NCBI RefSeq assembly: GCF_031624395.1
Contig: NZ_JAMQON010000003.1
Span: 124,001 to 188,000, forward strand
Direction of reading: 5' to 3'
From: Halomicroarcula saliterrae
Lineage (GTDB): Archaea > Halobacteriota > Halobacteria > Halobacteriales > Haloarculaceae
Length of the DNA: 64,000 bases
A program made the translations under genes and the position numbers. The notes under the pieces are model-generated. The model searched no databases. It saw only the letters and a program-made list of their open reading frames with translations, and was not told where the DNA came from. Below, in pieces: positions 16,554-25,271 of this stretch; position 1 is the first letter of the stretch, and each line of letters opens with the position of its first letter.

Positions 16554-17441
16554 TCAGCTCAGAAGCAGCCAGAGACCGGGCACCATCAGGGGGATACCGA
16601 CGACGGCGTTGATCGTCGGGAACCACCAGTAGGCCCGTTCCACGTCGATGTCCTCGACCATGATGAACAGGTCGATCACCGGATAGAGAAGGAAGACGAG
16701 CGCCGCGGCCAGATGCAACTGAGCGAAGACGACGGCCGCGAGCAGCCAGCAGACGCCGGTGTAGACGAGTGATTTCCGTTTGCCCAGCACCGACGCGAGC
16801 GTCCGAACACCCGCTTTTCGGTCCGGGCCGATATCCGGGATGGCGGAGAAGGTGTGATACCCCATCGTCCAGAGCCAGAACCCGACGACACCACTCATCG
16901 GCGGGAACGAACCGGCGATAGTGATGTACGCCGCGATACCGGGCAGCAGGTAGAGCCCGTTCACGACCGAGTCGACGAAGGGTATCGACTTCAGCCGGAG
17001 CGGCGGTGCGCTGTAGGTCACTGTGAGGAACGCCCATCCCCCGAGTGCGAGCAACGCGACGGGTGATGTCGTCAGGAAAAACAGCGGCACCGCGAGGAGA
17101 CCGCTGAGCACGATCGCCGCCTTCACGCCCGGAGTGTCACGGAACGACTGCTCCTTGCCCTCCTCGGACTTTTTCGGGTTGTGTTCGTCGGTGTCCGTGT
17201 CGAAGGCGTCGTTGACCCCGTAGAGGAACAGGTTCCCCGGGACGAGGAAGTACACTGCGAACGCGATCGCGGCCGGTGACGTGAGGTCCGAGGCCGAACT
17301 CGCTCCGTAGATGAGTGCGAGCAACACTGGGCTGCCAAGGAAATGCCAGTAGCGGGGTCTGGATAGCCGGAAGAGGTATCCGAGCCGTGACTCCGCGGTC
17401 GGGACGATTCGCATCGGCTGTGTCTCTCTGTTTTCGCTCAT
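16554..17441 (-). CDS. UbiA-superfamily prenyltransferase
   Basis: A 295-residue integral membrane prenyltransferase with seven to nine hydrophobic segments. Both Asp-rich motifs that bind Mg-prenyl diphosphate are present: NDAFDTDTDEHNPKK at about 76-90 and DIGPDRKAGVRTLASVLG at about 200-217. The LSRPRYWHFLGSP start and the NDxFDxDxDxxNPKK form resemble haloarchaeal lycopene elongases of bacterioruberin synthesis. However, the usual crtD and cruF partners are absent here. It is the second gene of a probable unit with the upstream Lgt-like gene (97-base gap). A lipid, quinone or carotenoid acceptor is possible. Confidence 0.82.
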   Translation of the reverse strand: MSENRETQPMRIVPTAESRLGYLFRLSRPRYWHFLGSPVLLALIYGASSASDLTSPAAIAFAVYFLVPGNLFLYGVNDAFDTDTDEHNPKKSEEGKEQSFRDTPGVKAAIVLSGLLAVPLFFLTTSPVALLALGGWAFLTVTYSAPPLRLKSIPFVDSVVNGLYLLPGIAAYITIAGSFPPMSGVVGFWLWTMGYHTFSAIPDIGPDRKAGVRTLASVLGKRKSLVYTGVCWLLAAVVFAQLHLAAALVFLLYPVIDLFIMVEDIDVERAYWWFPTINAVVGIPLMVPGLWLLLS

Positions 17442-17538
17442 ATCTGTTGTTGGATTTGTAGCTTACACTGCGTGGCTGGTTGGTTCGCTGGCGCGTTCGG
17501 TGTGCTGACGACAGCACCACCGAGGCAGGGGAAGCGAC

Positions 17539-18381
17539 TCATAGCGGTAGTATGACCGGGTTCGTCTGGAACGAGAGCCCGACGAAGATGACGGTGAGTG
17601 CTGCGAGCGATACCCACTGTGCCTCGGATAGTGGCCCCCAGTTCGGCCGGGCACTCGACATCCTGAAGAAGTCGCTCAGGAACCGGTAACCGGTGTAGCT
17701 GAGGAGATACAGCGGCAGCGTCAGTCCGGTGACGCCCACGGCGAGGAGCCGCCACAGGAGGACGCCAAACAGCAGGAAGTTGAACGCCGCTTCGACGATT
17801 TGGATGGGGAACACCCGGCAGCCGGGGTTTTCGCCGGAGGAGAACGACTGACAGTTGCCGTCGTGGTCCGTGAAAACCTTGCTCGGGTATCGCACCCCGT
17901 ACTTCCAGGGAACACCGTAGCAACAGCCGCCGAGGAAACAGCCGACCCGGATGAACCCGAGCAGGACTGGGAGCTGCAAGCCGATGAGGTCCATCGTCGC
18001 GCGGAGGTCCACGCCCAGCGCGACGGCCGTTCCGATCCACACTGGTAGGACGTAGGCAAAGAGGTCCTGCAGGTACGACCGGGAGTCGATACCGAACAGA
18101 GCGCGCTTCACTCGCAGATATCCCACCTCGAAGGACACCGTCGTGAAGGCGAAGGCGGCGAGAAACCGGAGCCACTGCATCTGAGAGATGGACCCAGAGA
18201 ACAGTACCGCCATCGCGGCGACCAGGACGAGTCCGCTATCGAACAGGATGTGGTACGGATGTATCCCGAGTGTGTCGCGTGTATACTCGTGGACCGTTCT
18301 GAGCGCGTGTTCGATTCTGTTACTCGACGCTCGGCCTCGCTCGGGCGTGGACGATTCCGAGAGTTCATCAGCGGCGTTCAT
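17539..18381 (-). CDS. Lgt-like polytopic membrane protein
   Basis: A 280-residue membrane protein resembling bacterial prolipoprotein diacylglyceryl transferase (Lgt). The Lgt-type signature appears as FIRVGCFLGGCCYGVPWKYG near residues 142-162. It is followed by VFPIQIVEAAFNF in the place of Lgt's HPxQLYE, then YTGYRFLSDFFRMSSARPNW with an RF..DF.R pattern. The usual Asn of GRIGNFxNGE is replaced by Cys, and the HGG motif that supplies the Lgt catalytic His is not evident, so the same reaction cannot be assumed. It is probably transcribed with the UbiA gene downstream and is divergent from the methyltransferase. It could attach a lipid or prenyl group to a protein or headgroup; that is inference. 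Confidence 0.65.
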   Translation of the reverse strand: MNAADELSESSTPERGRASSNRIEHALRTVHEYTRDTLGIHPYHILFDSGLVLVAAMAVLFSGSISQMQWLRFLAAFAFTTVSFEVGYLRVKRALFGIDSRSYLQDLFAYVLPVWIGTAVALGVDLRATMDLIGLQLPVLLGFIRVGCFLGGCCYGVPWKYGVRYPSKVFTDHDGNCQSFSSGENPGCRVFPIQIVEAAFNFLLFGVLLWRLLAVGVTGLTLPLYLLSYTGYRFLSDFFRMSSARPNWGPLSEAQWVSLAALTVIFVGLSFQTNPVILPL

Positions 18382-18500
18382 TGTTTCGTCTTTTCGTCAG
18401 CTATATTATATTCTCTTCTGTCAGTAATATCTTTTTATCTGTTTTTCTATAGTAAATATTAGCTCAAAATGCTTTTGTTATAACAACCCGACGTGTACGT
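18382..18500. promoter_or_regulatory. AT-rich divergent promoter region of the lipid-type cluster
   Basis: A 119-base stretch that is far more AT-rich than the rest of the window, between the Lgt-like gene (minus) and the methyltransferase (plus). Several TATA-like stretches are visible (CTATATTATATTC near 18402-18414, TATAGTAAATATTAG near 18448-18462, TTTTGTTATAAC near 18474-18485). It probably drives both directions. The unusual composition may also mark a recombination or transfer boundary. Confidence 0.55.
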
Positions 18501-19154
18501 ATGGATGACAGCGCGACCGAACACGCACATCCGTGGTTCGCTGCGGTGTACGACCCAGTGACTGCGTGGGTCGAACGGCTCGTATTCCGGCGACACCGGG
18601 CGTATCTGACCGAGAATCTCTCCGGCCCCGTACTGGATATCGGGAGCGGCACGGGAGCCATGTTCTCACACTACGGTGACAAACTCGAATCGGGGGCGAC
18701 GACGGTCCACGCCGTCGAACCCGATCCGCATATGCTCGAACAGGCCAGAGAGAAGGCCACAGAGTCGGACGTGGACATCGAGTTACAGCGGGCGGCCGCC
18801 GAGTCACTGCCGTTTGCCGACGACACCTTCGACACCGTAATCGGCGCGCTGGTGTTCTGTACAATCGGCGACGCGGAACAGGCGCTATCCGAGATTCACC
18901 GTGTCCTGTCCCCAGACGGGGAGTTCCGGTTCTTCGAGCACGTCCGTGACACCGGCTGGCGACAGTCGGTACAGACCGCCCTCAACCCGGTCTGGAAGCG
19001 GGCTGTCGGTGGCTGTAACCTCGTCCGGGACACACAGCGGCTCTTCGCGTCGGGACCCGAGTTTGAAGTCGCCGAGTGCCAGCAGTTCAGGGACGGACTC
19101 GTTCCGGTGAACCCATTTATTCGTGGAGTGCTGTGCCCGACGAACGTGGGCTAG
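18501..19154 (+). CDS. Class I SAM-dependent methyltransferase
   Basis: A 217-residue Rossmann-fold methyltransferase. Motif I is VLDIGSGTGAMFSHYG, motif II the acidic end of VHAVEPDPHMLEQA, and later motifs are AAAESLPFADDTFDTVIGAL and EIHRVLSPDGEFRFFEHVRD. The C-terminal NPVWKRAVGGCNLVRDT pattern is common in UbiE/METTL7-like enzymes that act on lipid, quinone or thiol acceptors. The substrate is unknown. It lies between the Lgt-like and geranylgeranyl-reductase-like genes, so a lipid or isoprenoid substrate is a reasonable guess. Its stop shares CTAG with the reductase stop. Confidence 0.82.
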   Translation: MDDSATEHAHPWFAAVYDPVTAWVERLVFRRHRAYLTENLSGPVLDIGSGTGAMFSHYGDKLESGATTVHAVEPDPHMLEQAREKATESDVDIELQRAAAESLPFADDTFDTVIGALVFCTIGDAEQALSEIHRVLSPDGEFRFFEHVRDTGWRQSVQTALNPVWKRAVGGCNLVRDTQRLFASGPEFEVAECQQFRDGLVPVNPFIRGVLCPTNVG

Positions 19155-20518
19155 TATTTCGGCTCCGCTCCGGTAATCTCGTAGACGTCGGCCAGTATCT
19201 CGTCCCGCTCCGACTGCCAGGCCGGTAATCCCTCGGGATGGGACGGGTAGGAGAGATAGTGGTCTTTGAGCGCCTGGGCCTTCGATCGGACCTGCGAAAG
19301 CTCGTACAGTGTGTCCCAGTGCCCGACCGTCCGGAGCAGTATCTTGAGTTTACTCGCCAGACCGACGCTCGCGTCACCGGAGCTGAGGCCGGCCACCAGA
19401 GCTTCGCCCGGAATCGCGGAGACGATACCCGAGAGCTCGTCGACCGAGTTGGCACCGCCCCAGATGTTGTACAGGTCCGCCGCCGCGAACCGCGCCCCGA
19501 AGTCGGTCATCACCTCGTCGTTGTACTGCCAGAGCCGTTCCTCGCTGACATCGTCGGTGGTAATCGCTTCAATCGCCCTCTCAGTCGCTGCTACGGCCGA
19601 TTTCGCCGCTGCGACGATACCGCCGCCAGTGGTCGGATTGACGTGTGCCGCCGAGTCACCCGCCGCCACGAACCCGTCCGCGACGGCGGAATCGTACGGC
19701 CGCCGGGTCGGGAGCGCCGCGCCGAGCTTGTTTCGGACGGTCGCGTCAGCGAACTCGGGGCGGTTCTGCAGGTCGTCCTTGAGAATGTCGACGAGCGCCA
19801 TCGGGTCCTTGTTCATCTGGAATCCGAGCCCCGCGTTGATCTCGGTCCCGTCCCGCGGGAAGTACCACAGATACCCGAGACGCTCGGTCGGTTTGAACAC
19901 GAGCGAGTCCTGCCAGGGGACGGGGTCCGGCACGTCCAGTATCTCCCGGTAGGCCGAACAGAACTGCGAGTAGTCGACGTTCGTATCGAACGTCGACGCC
20001 GAGAACTCCCCCTTGTCTTGGAGGACCGAGAGCGCGCCAGCGGCATCGACCGTCACCGTGGCCTCGTATCTGGTCTGGACACCGTCCCGCACCGCGATGA
20101 CGCCCTCGACGCGGCCGTCGTTCTGCACCAGGTCGTTGACGACCGTGTCGAAGTGGATATCGGCCCCGAGCCGCTCCGCCTCCTCCAGAACGACCTCACC
20201 GTACCGTTTCCGGTCGATGACGACGCTGGACTCGTCGAACGGAATCTCCAGTGTCTGACCGTCGATCGGGTTCTCGAACCGCGCGCCGGTGATGGCTCGG
20301 TTCGTGAACGATTCCGACCGGAGGTAGTCGAGGTCCATGACGTCCGGCAGGCTGTGTTTGCCCTTTATCGCGTCCCCACAGGCTATCTCGCCCGCCTGAT
20401 CGCGCGACTTCCGTTCGAGGATTACTACGTCGAGGCCAGCAGCGGCCGCTTTCGCGGCCGCGAAGGCCCCGGCTGTACCACCACCGACGATTACGATGTC
20501 GAAGGAGGTCCGTTTCAT
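19151..20518 (-). CDS. Geranylgeranyl-reductase-family flavoprotein
   Basis: A 455-residue FAD-dependent reductase. The dinucleotide-binding loop is FDIVIVGGGTAGAFAAAKAA with a following LERK acidic/basic end. The family motif Y-x-W-x-FP appears as LGYLWYFPRD near 220, and the second FAD motif is GDSAAHVNPTTGGGIVAA near 285. Enzymes of this family saturate isoprenoid chains of archaeal ether lipids or of menaquinone side chains, or act in related reactions. The main archaeal lipid reductase of the genome may lie elsewhere, so this could be a specialised paralogue. It is in the cluster with a UbiA prenyltransferase and an Lgt-like protein. Confidence 0.82.
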   Translation of the reverse strand: MKRTSFDIVIVGGGTAGAFAAAKAAAAGLDVVILERKSRDQAGEIACGDAIKGKHSLPDVMDLDYLRSESFTNRAITGARFENPIDGQTLEIPFDESSVVIDRKRYGEVVLEEAERLGADIHFDTVVNDLVQNDGRVEGVIAVRDGVQTRYEATVTVDAAGALSVLQDKGEFSASTFDTNVDYSQFCSAYREILDVPDPVPWQDSLVFKPTERLGYLWYFPRDGTEINAGLGFQMNKDPMALVDILKDDLQNRPEFADATVRNKLGAALPTRRPYDSAVADGFVAAGDSAAHVNPTTGGGIVAAAKSAVAATERAIEAITTDDVSEERLWQYNDEVMTDFGARFAAADLYNIWGGANSVDELSGIVSAIPGEALVAGLSSGDASVGLASKLKILLRTVGHWDTLYELSQVRSKAQALKDHYLSYPSHPEGLPAWQSERDEILADVYEITGAEPKY

Positions 20519-20592
20519 TCGGTAGGCACCAGTTAGGAAAAAGTAACGTTCAGGGCAGCTAAAAGTCCATCGCAGTGGACCGGAACGGCAGA

Positions 20593-21672
20593 TTATGCCG
20601 GTTCACCGGCAAAGAACCGCTGATAGGCGGCCGGAAGGTCGTCAGACGGCGTCGCCGCCTCGGCGCGGGCCGAGATGTCGGTCTCGTTGTACGTGTGGAG
20701 ATAGAGGACGGTCTGCTGGTCCAGCGCCCGGGCGTTCCGCTCGCCGCGCAGGCCCGCGAGCGTCTTGGCGGTGTACGTGAGGTCGAGTTCGAGCCCACAG
20801 TCGGCGGCAGTCCGCTTCGCCCGCCGCGCTTCGGGGGTCACCTCCCCGTACCCGTCTCCGACGTAGCCGTCGACGATAGTTACGTCTTCGGCGGCGAAAC
20901 TCGGACTGTCGGGGACGCCGTGCTCCGCGAGGAGGTCGGCGGTGCGGTTGGCCAGTCGAGCGATCCGGTAGGAGTTCGCGAGGAGTCGCCCGCTGACCCT
21001 GACACCGAGCAGTTCGCTCTGTATCGACGCGAGGCGACAGCCCACTAACAGGCCGGCGAGCGTCCCGCCCGAACCCACGGCGACGACGATGACGTCCGGT
21101 TCCGGGAGCTCCCCGGCGTCTATCTGTCGGCGTAGCTCGAAGGCCGCGTTCACGTATCCGAGTTCGCCAACCGGCGAGGCGCCACCGGGGGGGATGTAGT
21201 AGAACGAGGGGTTCGGATGCAGCCACCGCGTCGCCTTCAGCCGGACCGCCTCGGCGGCGGCCCGTGGCTCGCTCGAAACGAGTTTCAGGTAGGGGTCGGT
21301 CGTGCTCACCGCTCGCAGGTTCTCCCGGACGTGGTCGGTGACCGGTTGCGGGAAGTGGACGATCTGCGGTCGGAGCGACTGCGCTCTCGCGTAGAGACAC
21401 GTCGCGAGCACGTGGTTACTGCCGATACCACCGCCGGTCCAGACGGTCGTACAGTTCCGCCGTTTGGCGTCACCGAGCAGGAACTCCAGTTTCCGGACCT
21501 TGTTGCCGCCGTACAGCTCGCCACTCTGTCCGTCCCGTTTCACGTACAGGTCGGGAACCCCCAGCGTGGCACCCAGTTCGTCGTATCGCTGGACCGGTGT
21601 CGGGAACGTCCCGAGGTCGACGTGTGGCAACTCGGCCCGGTCGGGCAGGAACTCGAACAAAGTGGCAGCCAT
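20593..21672 (-). CDS. PLP-dependent D-cysteine desulfhydrase / ACC-deaminase-like enzyme
   Basis: A 359-residue fold-type II PLP enzyme. The Schiff-base Lys is in the characteristic GELYGGNKVRKLEFLLG near residue 55. WTGGGIGSNHVLATCLYA follows and holds the carboxylate-binding loop. AVGSGGTLAGLLVG is the Gly-rich PLP-phosphate site. This pattern fits the 1-aminocyclopropane-carboxylate deaminase / D-cysteine desulfhydrase group, which release ammonia and a keto acid (and sulfide from D-cysteine). The substrate is not decidable from the sequence. It is downstream of the reductase start by 74 bases on the same strand, so it may be upstream in a shared transcript. Confidence 0.8.
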   Translation of the reverse strand: MAATLFEFLPDRAELPHVDLGTFPTPVQRYDELGATLGVPDLYVKRDGQSGELYGGNKVRKLEFLLGDAKRRNCTTVWTGGGIGSNHVLATCLYARAQSLRPQIVHFPQPVTDHVRENLRAVSTTDPYLKLVSSEPRAAAEAVRLKATRWLHPNPSFYYIPPGGASPVGELGYVNAAFELRRQIDAGELPEPDVIVVAVGSGGTLAGLLVGCRLASIQSELLGVRVSGRLLANSYRIARLANRTADLLAEHGVPDSPSFAAEDVTIVDGYVGDGYGEVTPEARRAKRTAADCGLELDLTYTAKTLAGLRGERNARALDQQTVLYLHTYNETDISARAEAATPSDDLPAAYQRFFAGEPA

Positions 21673-21795
21673 ATGCTACGTTTCCCGGCAGCGAGATATA
21701 ATTGTACTGGACAGACGACCGAAACCGAGTCGCGCCTCGCCGGAGAGCCGACTGGTAACAGCCGTCGACGCCGGTGCTGTGAGCCGTGTCGGCGC

Positions 21796-23127
21796 CTACT
21801 CGTCGGCCAGGTGGCCGGGCGTCCACTCGCCGTCGAACTCCCGGTGGGTAAAGGGCAGCGCGTCCTCCCCGGCGTAGCTGGCGACGAGCTGGCCGTCGCC
21901 TTCGAGGTAGTACTTGTAGGTCGTGAGACCTTCGAGGCCGACCGGACCGCGGGCGTGAATCTTGCCCGTGGAGATGCCGACCTCCGCGCCGAGGCCGTAG
22001 CGGTAGCCGTCCGCGAAGCGCGTCGAGGCGTTGTGGAAGACGCTGGCGGCGTCGATACCGGTCATGAACGTCTCGGCCGCGTCGGCGTCCTCGGTGACGA
22101 TGGATTCGGTGTGCTTCGAGCCGTTAGTGTTGATGTGGTCCACGGCCTCGATAGTGTCCGAAACGACCTTGATGGCCAGTTCGAGGTCGCCGTACTCCGC
22201 GCGCCAGTCGTCGTCGGTGACGGGGTCGACGTCGACGATATCGCGGGTGGCCGCGTCGCCCCGCAGCGTGACGCCTGCCTCGCGGTAGCGGGCGACGGCG
22301 CCCGGCAGGAAGTCGTCGGCGACAGCCTCGTTGACCAGCAGCGTCTCGACGGCGTTACACACCGCGGGGTACTGGACCTTCGCGTCGAGCGCGATGTCCT
22401 CGGCCATCCCCAGGTCGGCCGCCTCGTCGACGTAGACGTGACAGACGCCCTCGGTGTGGCCCAGCACCGGAATCTGGGTGTTTTCCTCGATGTAGGAGAC
22501 GAACTCCGAGGAGCCGCGAGGCATCACGAGGTCCACCATGTCGTCCATCGAAAGCAGGCGGTCGACCTCCTCGTGGGCCTCGATGAGCGTGGCCCACCCC
22601 TCGGGGAGGTCGGCGGTCGCCTCGACGACGGTCTCGTACAGCACGCGGTTGGACTCGCTGGCCTCGCTGCCGCCCTTCAGGATGACGGCGTTGCCCGATT
22701 TCAGGGCGAGCGCGGCGATCTGCACCAGCGCGTCGGGTCGGGACTCGAAGATGGTCCCGACGACGCCGATGGGGACCGACAGCTTGTACAGTTCGAGGTC
22801 CGCGTCGAGTTCGCGCGCGGCGAGTGTCTTCCCCAGCGGGTCCTCCTGTTCCGCGACGGACTCGACCATGCCCGCGATGCTTTCGAGCTTGCCCTCGTCC
22901 AGTTTGAGCCGGTCGACCAGCGCCTGCGTGTACTCGCCCTCGGCGAGCATCGCCTCGGCCGCCTCGACGTCCCGGTCGTTGGCCGCGAGAATCGCCTCGC
23001 TGTTTGCCCGGATAGCGTCCGCAATCTCGGCGAGGGCGGCGTCCCGCCGTGCTGTCTCGACGTTCGCGAGCCGAAGGGCGGCCGTTCCCGCCCGTTCGAC
23101 CTGTTCGTGCGTGGCAGTCTCAGTCAT
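21796..23127 (-). CDS. proA: Glutamate-5-semialdehyde dehydrogenase
   Basis: A 443-residue gamma-glutamyl phosphate reductase, the second step of proline synthesis, using NADPH in the cytoplasm. The catalytic Cys lies in [14 protein letters not shown]. Other ProA hallmarks are [36 protein letters not shown], and [22 protein letters not shown] near the C-terminus. Length is normal. It is the last gene of the proC-proB-proA operon and its ATG overlaps the end of proB by eight bases. Confidence 0.97.
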   Translation of the reverse strand: MTETATHEQVERAGTAALRLANVETARRDAALAEIADAIRANSEAILAANDRDVEAAEAMLAEGEYTQALVDRLKLDEGKLESIAGMVESVAEQEDPLGKTLAARELDADLELYKLSVPIGVVGTIFESRPDALVQIAALALKSGNAVILKGGSEASESNRVLYETVVEATADLPEGWATLIEAHEEVDRLLSMDDMVDLVMPRGSSEFVSYIEENTQIPVLGHTEGVCHVYVDEAADLGMAEDIALDAKVQYPAVCNAVETLLVNEAVADDFLPGAVARYREAGVTLRGDAATRDIVDVDPVTDDDWRAEYGDLELAIKVVSDTIEAVDHINTNGSKHTESIVTEDADAAETFMTGIDAASVFHNASTRFADGYRYGLGAEVGISTGKIHARGPVGLEGLTTYKYYLEGDGQLVASYAGEDALPFTHREFDGEWTPGHLADE

Positions 23128-23953
23128 CTAGTCCACCGTTGATGGGGACGAATATTGTGCCCACCGATTCGGCGTCAGCGATTCGCGCCAGGACCCGCGG
23201 CTCGGCCGACCCCGCGATGACCGCCGGGATGCCGTGTTCGGACACGTCACGGGCGCCACGGACCTTGGTCTGGATACCGCCGAACCCGCCGGTCGAACTC
23301 GCGGTGACGACGTCCTCGACCTCGCCGTAGTTGCGACCGACGACCTCGATGCGCTCGGCGGTCGGATCCTCCTTCGGGTTGCCGGTGTAGACGCCGCCCA
23401 CGTCGGTCAGCGTCACGAGCAGGTCCACGTCGACGCCGATGGCGATAGACGCCGAAATCATGTCGTTGTCGCCGATTCGCAACTCTTCGGTAGCGATAGC
23501 GTCGTTCTCGTTGATGATGGGGACGATGCCCCACGAGAGCAGGGTCTCGACGGTGTTTCGGAAGTTCGTAAAGCGCTCGGGGTTGTCGAGGTCGTGTTCG
23601 GTGATGAGGATCTGGGCGACCTTGCGGTCGTACCGCTCGAAGCTCTCGGTGTAGCGGCGCATCAGGTGGCTCTGGCCGACCGTCGACAGCGCCTGGGACT
23701 CCTCGACGGTCCCGGTGTCGTGGCCGACCCGGCCGATGCCGGCCCCCACGGCACCGGACGAGACCAGCAGCACCTCTTTGCCCCGCGAGAGCAGGGCCTC
23801 GATGTCGTCGACCAGCTTGTCCAGCTTGGCGTCGTCGAGGTTCGACTCGTCGTCGGTCAGGGAGTTCGTGCCCGCCTTGACGATGACCCGCTCCGCGTCG
23901 GCCGCCAGCTGTCGGGTCGCCGCGAGCGTCTCGTCGGAGACCGGGTCACTCAT
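23120..23953 (-). CDS. proB: Glutamate 5-kinase, without PUA domain
   Basis: A 277-residue amino acid kinase that phosphorylates glutamate, the first step of proline synthesis. Visible features are [53 protein letters not shown] and the C-terminal GTGGFGG-type loop [17 protein letters not shown]. The bacterial C-terminal PUA domain is absent, as in many archaeal ProB proteins. It overlaps both proC (eight bases) and proA (eight bases), so translation is likely coupled. Confidence 0.96.
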   Translation of the reverse strand: MSDPVSDETLAATRQLAADAERVIVKAGTNSLTDDESNLDDAKLDKLVDDIEALLSRGKEVLLVSSGAVGAGIGRVGHDTGTVEESQALSTVGQSHLMRRYTESFERYDRKVAQILITEHDLDNPERFTNFRNTVETLLSWGIVPIINENDAIATEELRIGDNDMISASIAIGVDVDLLVTLTDVGGVYTGNPKEDPTAERIEVVGRNYGEVEDVVTASSTGGFGGIQTKVRGARDVSEHGIPAVIAGSAEPRVLARIADAESVGTIFVPINGGLDD

Positions 23954-24719
23954 CGTCGAAGTCGGCCGCCAGCTCCTTCGACCGGCGTTCGGCGGCGGCG
24001 ACGGCGTCCGTCATGGCCCCGTCGGCGTCGCTGTCCCAGAGGACTTCCATCCCTTCGATAGTCGTCCCGTTGGGCGAACAGACGGCGTCGATGAGCTCGT
24101 CGGCGCTGCGGTCGTCCTGCAGCACCGTCTCGGCGGCGCCTTTGAACGTCTGTGCGGAGAGGACCTGAGCCTCTTCGTGGTCCAGCCCGCCGGCGACGCC
24201 GGCCTCTGTCATGGCCTCGATGAGATAGAAGACGAAGGCCGGACCGCTGCCGTTGACCGCCGTGGCGATGTCCATCTGGGACTCCTCGATTTCGGCGAAC
24301 TCGCCGACGTCGTCGAGGAGCTCGCGGACCTCGTCGGTGATGTCGCCGGTCGCGGCGGCGGCCATATCGCGCGTCTCGGCCGCCAGGTTCGGCATGATTC
24401 GAACCACGCGAGCGTCGGTTCGGGCCTCGACGAACGCGGTCGGGACGCCAGCGGCGATAGTGACCAGCGTCTGGTCGGCAGAGAGGTCGAGCTCGTCGAG
24501 GACGGCCTCGACGATGTCGGGCTTGACCGCGACGAAGACCACGTCGGCCGCTGCCGCCCGCGAGATGTCGTCTGTGGTCTCGTCGGCGTAGTCGGCCACC
24601 GCTGCGAGCGCGTCCGGGTCCAGGTCACACGCGATTATCGTGTGGTTCCCGGCCTTCGACAGCCCCGTGACCAGCGCACTGCCCATGTTCCCGCAACCGA
24701 TGACGCTCGTATGTACCAT
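23946..24719 (-). CDS. proC: Pyrroline-5-carboxylate reductase
   Basis: A 257-residue NAD(P)H-dependent reductase, the last step of proline synthesis. The N-terminal dinucleotide loop is [32 protein letters not shown] and [17 protein letters not shown] follow, and the ProC signature region includes [15 protein letters not shown] and [13 protein letters not shown]. It is the first gene of the proCBA operon, with the promoter upstream of 24719 (ATGAAAACATAGTTAC stretch, minus strand). Confidence 0.96.
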   Translation of the reverse strand: MVHTSVIGCGNMGSALVTGLSKAGNHTIIACDLDPDALAAVADYADETTDDISRAAAADVVFVAVKPDIVEAVLDELDLSADQTLVTIAAGVPTAFVEARTDARVVRIMPNLAAETRDMAAAATGDITDEVRELLDDVGEFAEIEESQMDIATAVNGSGPAFVFYLIEAMTEAGVAGGLDHEEAQVLSAQTFKGAAETVLQDDRSADELIDAVCSPNGTTIEGMEVLWDSDADGAMTDAVAAAERRSKELAADFDDE

Positions 24720-24831
24720 TGTTCGTAGCTCAATACACGAGCGACGGAAAGTAACTATGTTTTCATTCCCGTTCCGGGGCGCACGAGGCCGGACACCGGT
24801 GCCGTGCTCCGACGACCGTCGACGGGACCGC

Positions 24832-25197
24832 TCAGCGGTCGTTCCAGGCTTCGAGCGCCTCGACGACGGGCATCTCCAGCCACTCGTCGCCGTCGAGGGG
24901 GAGTTCGCCGGCCGAGACCAGTCCGCGCTGTGGGTTGTACCGGACGAGGCCCGCAGCGGCCAGGGGCGGGATGTCCGCGTGGTGGAGCCGGACCTTGTTG
25001 CGGTCGACCTCGTCCATGGTCACGGTTTCGGCCGGTTTCTCCGCTTCGGCCGCGGCCAGTTCCGCGGCGAGCCAGCCGACGGGAACGGCCTCTGCGGCCC
25101 CGCTGACCCGGGCGAGAACGAGCCGGCGACGGTAGCTGCTGAGGAGGTCGAACGCGTCACCGAGGTCCCGGTCGGCGGTGGTCTGTGATATCTTCAT
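24832..25197 (-). CDS. DUF7344-like winged-helix protein
   Basis: A 121-residue protein with the layout of haloarchaeal DUF7344 proteins, which look like winged-helix regulators. It has an N-terminal DAFDLLSSYRRRLVLARV helix pair. The likely recognition region is VDRNKVRLHHADIPPLAAAGLVRYNPQRG, of the H-x-x-x-LxxxGLV type. The start is the ATG at 25197 (MKISQTTADR); a GTG one codon upstream is possible. It is alone between proC and the Bat-type sensor gene. Target genes are unknown. Confidence 0.65.
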   Translation of the reverse strand: MKISQTTADRDLGDAFDLLSSYRRRLVLARVSGAAEAVPVGWLAAELAAAEAEKPAETVTMDEVDRNKVRLHHADIPPLAAAGLVRYNPQRGLVSAGELPLDGDEWLEMPVVEALEAWNDR

Positions 25198-25271
25198 CAC
25201 CAGAGACGAAGCGACGCATCGATATCAACGGTGTACCGGAACAGTCCGGTAGCTGAGTGGTCAGGGTCGGG

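Noticed and set aside
16554-17441. Calling the UbiA protein a lycopene elongase of bacterioruberin synthesis
   Set aside because: Its motifs are similar, but crtD, cruF and other carotenoid genes are absent here, so the specific name is not supported.
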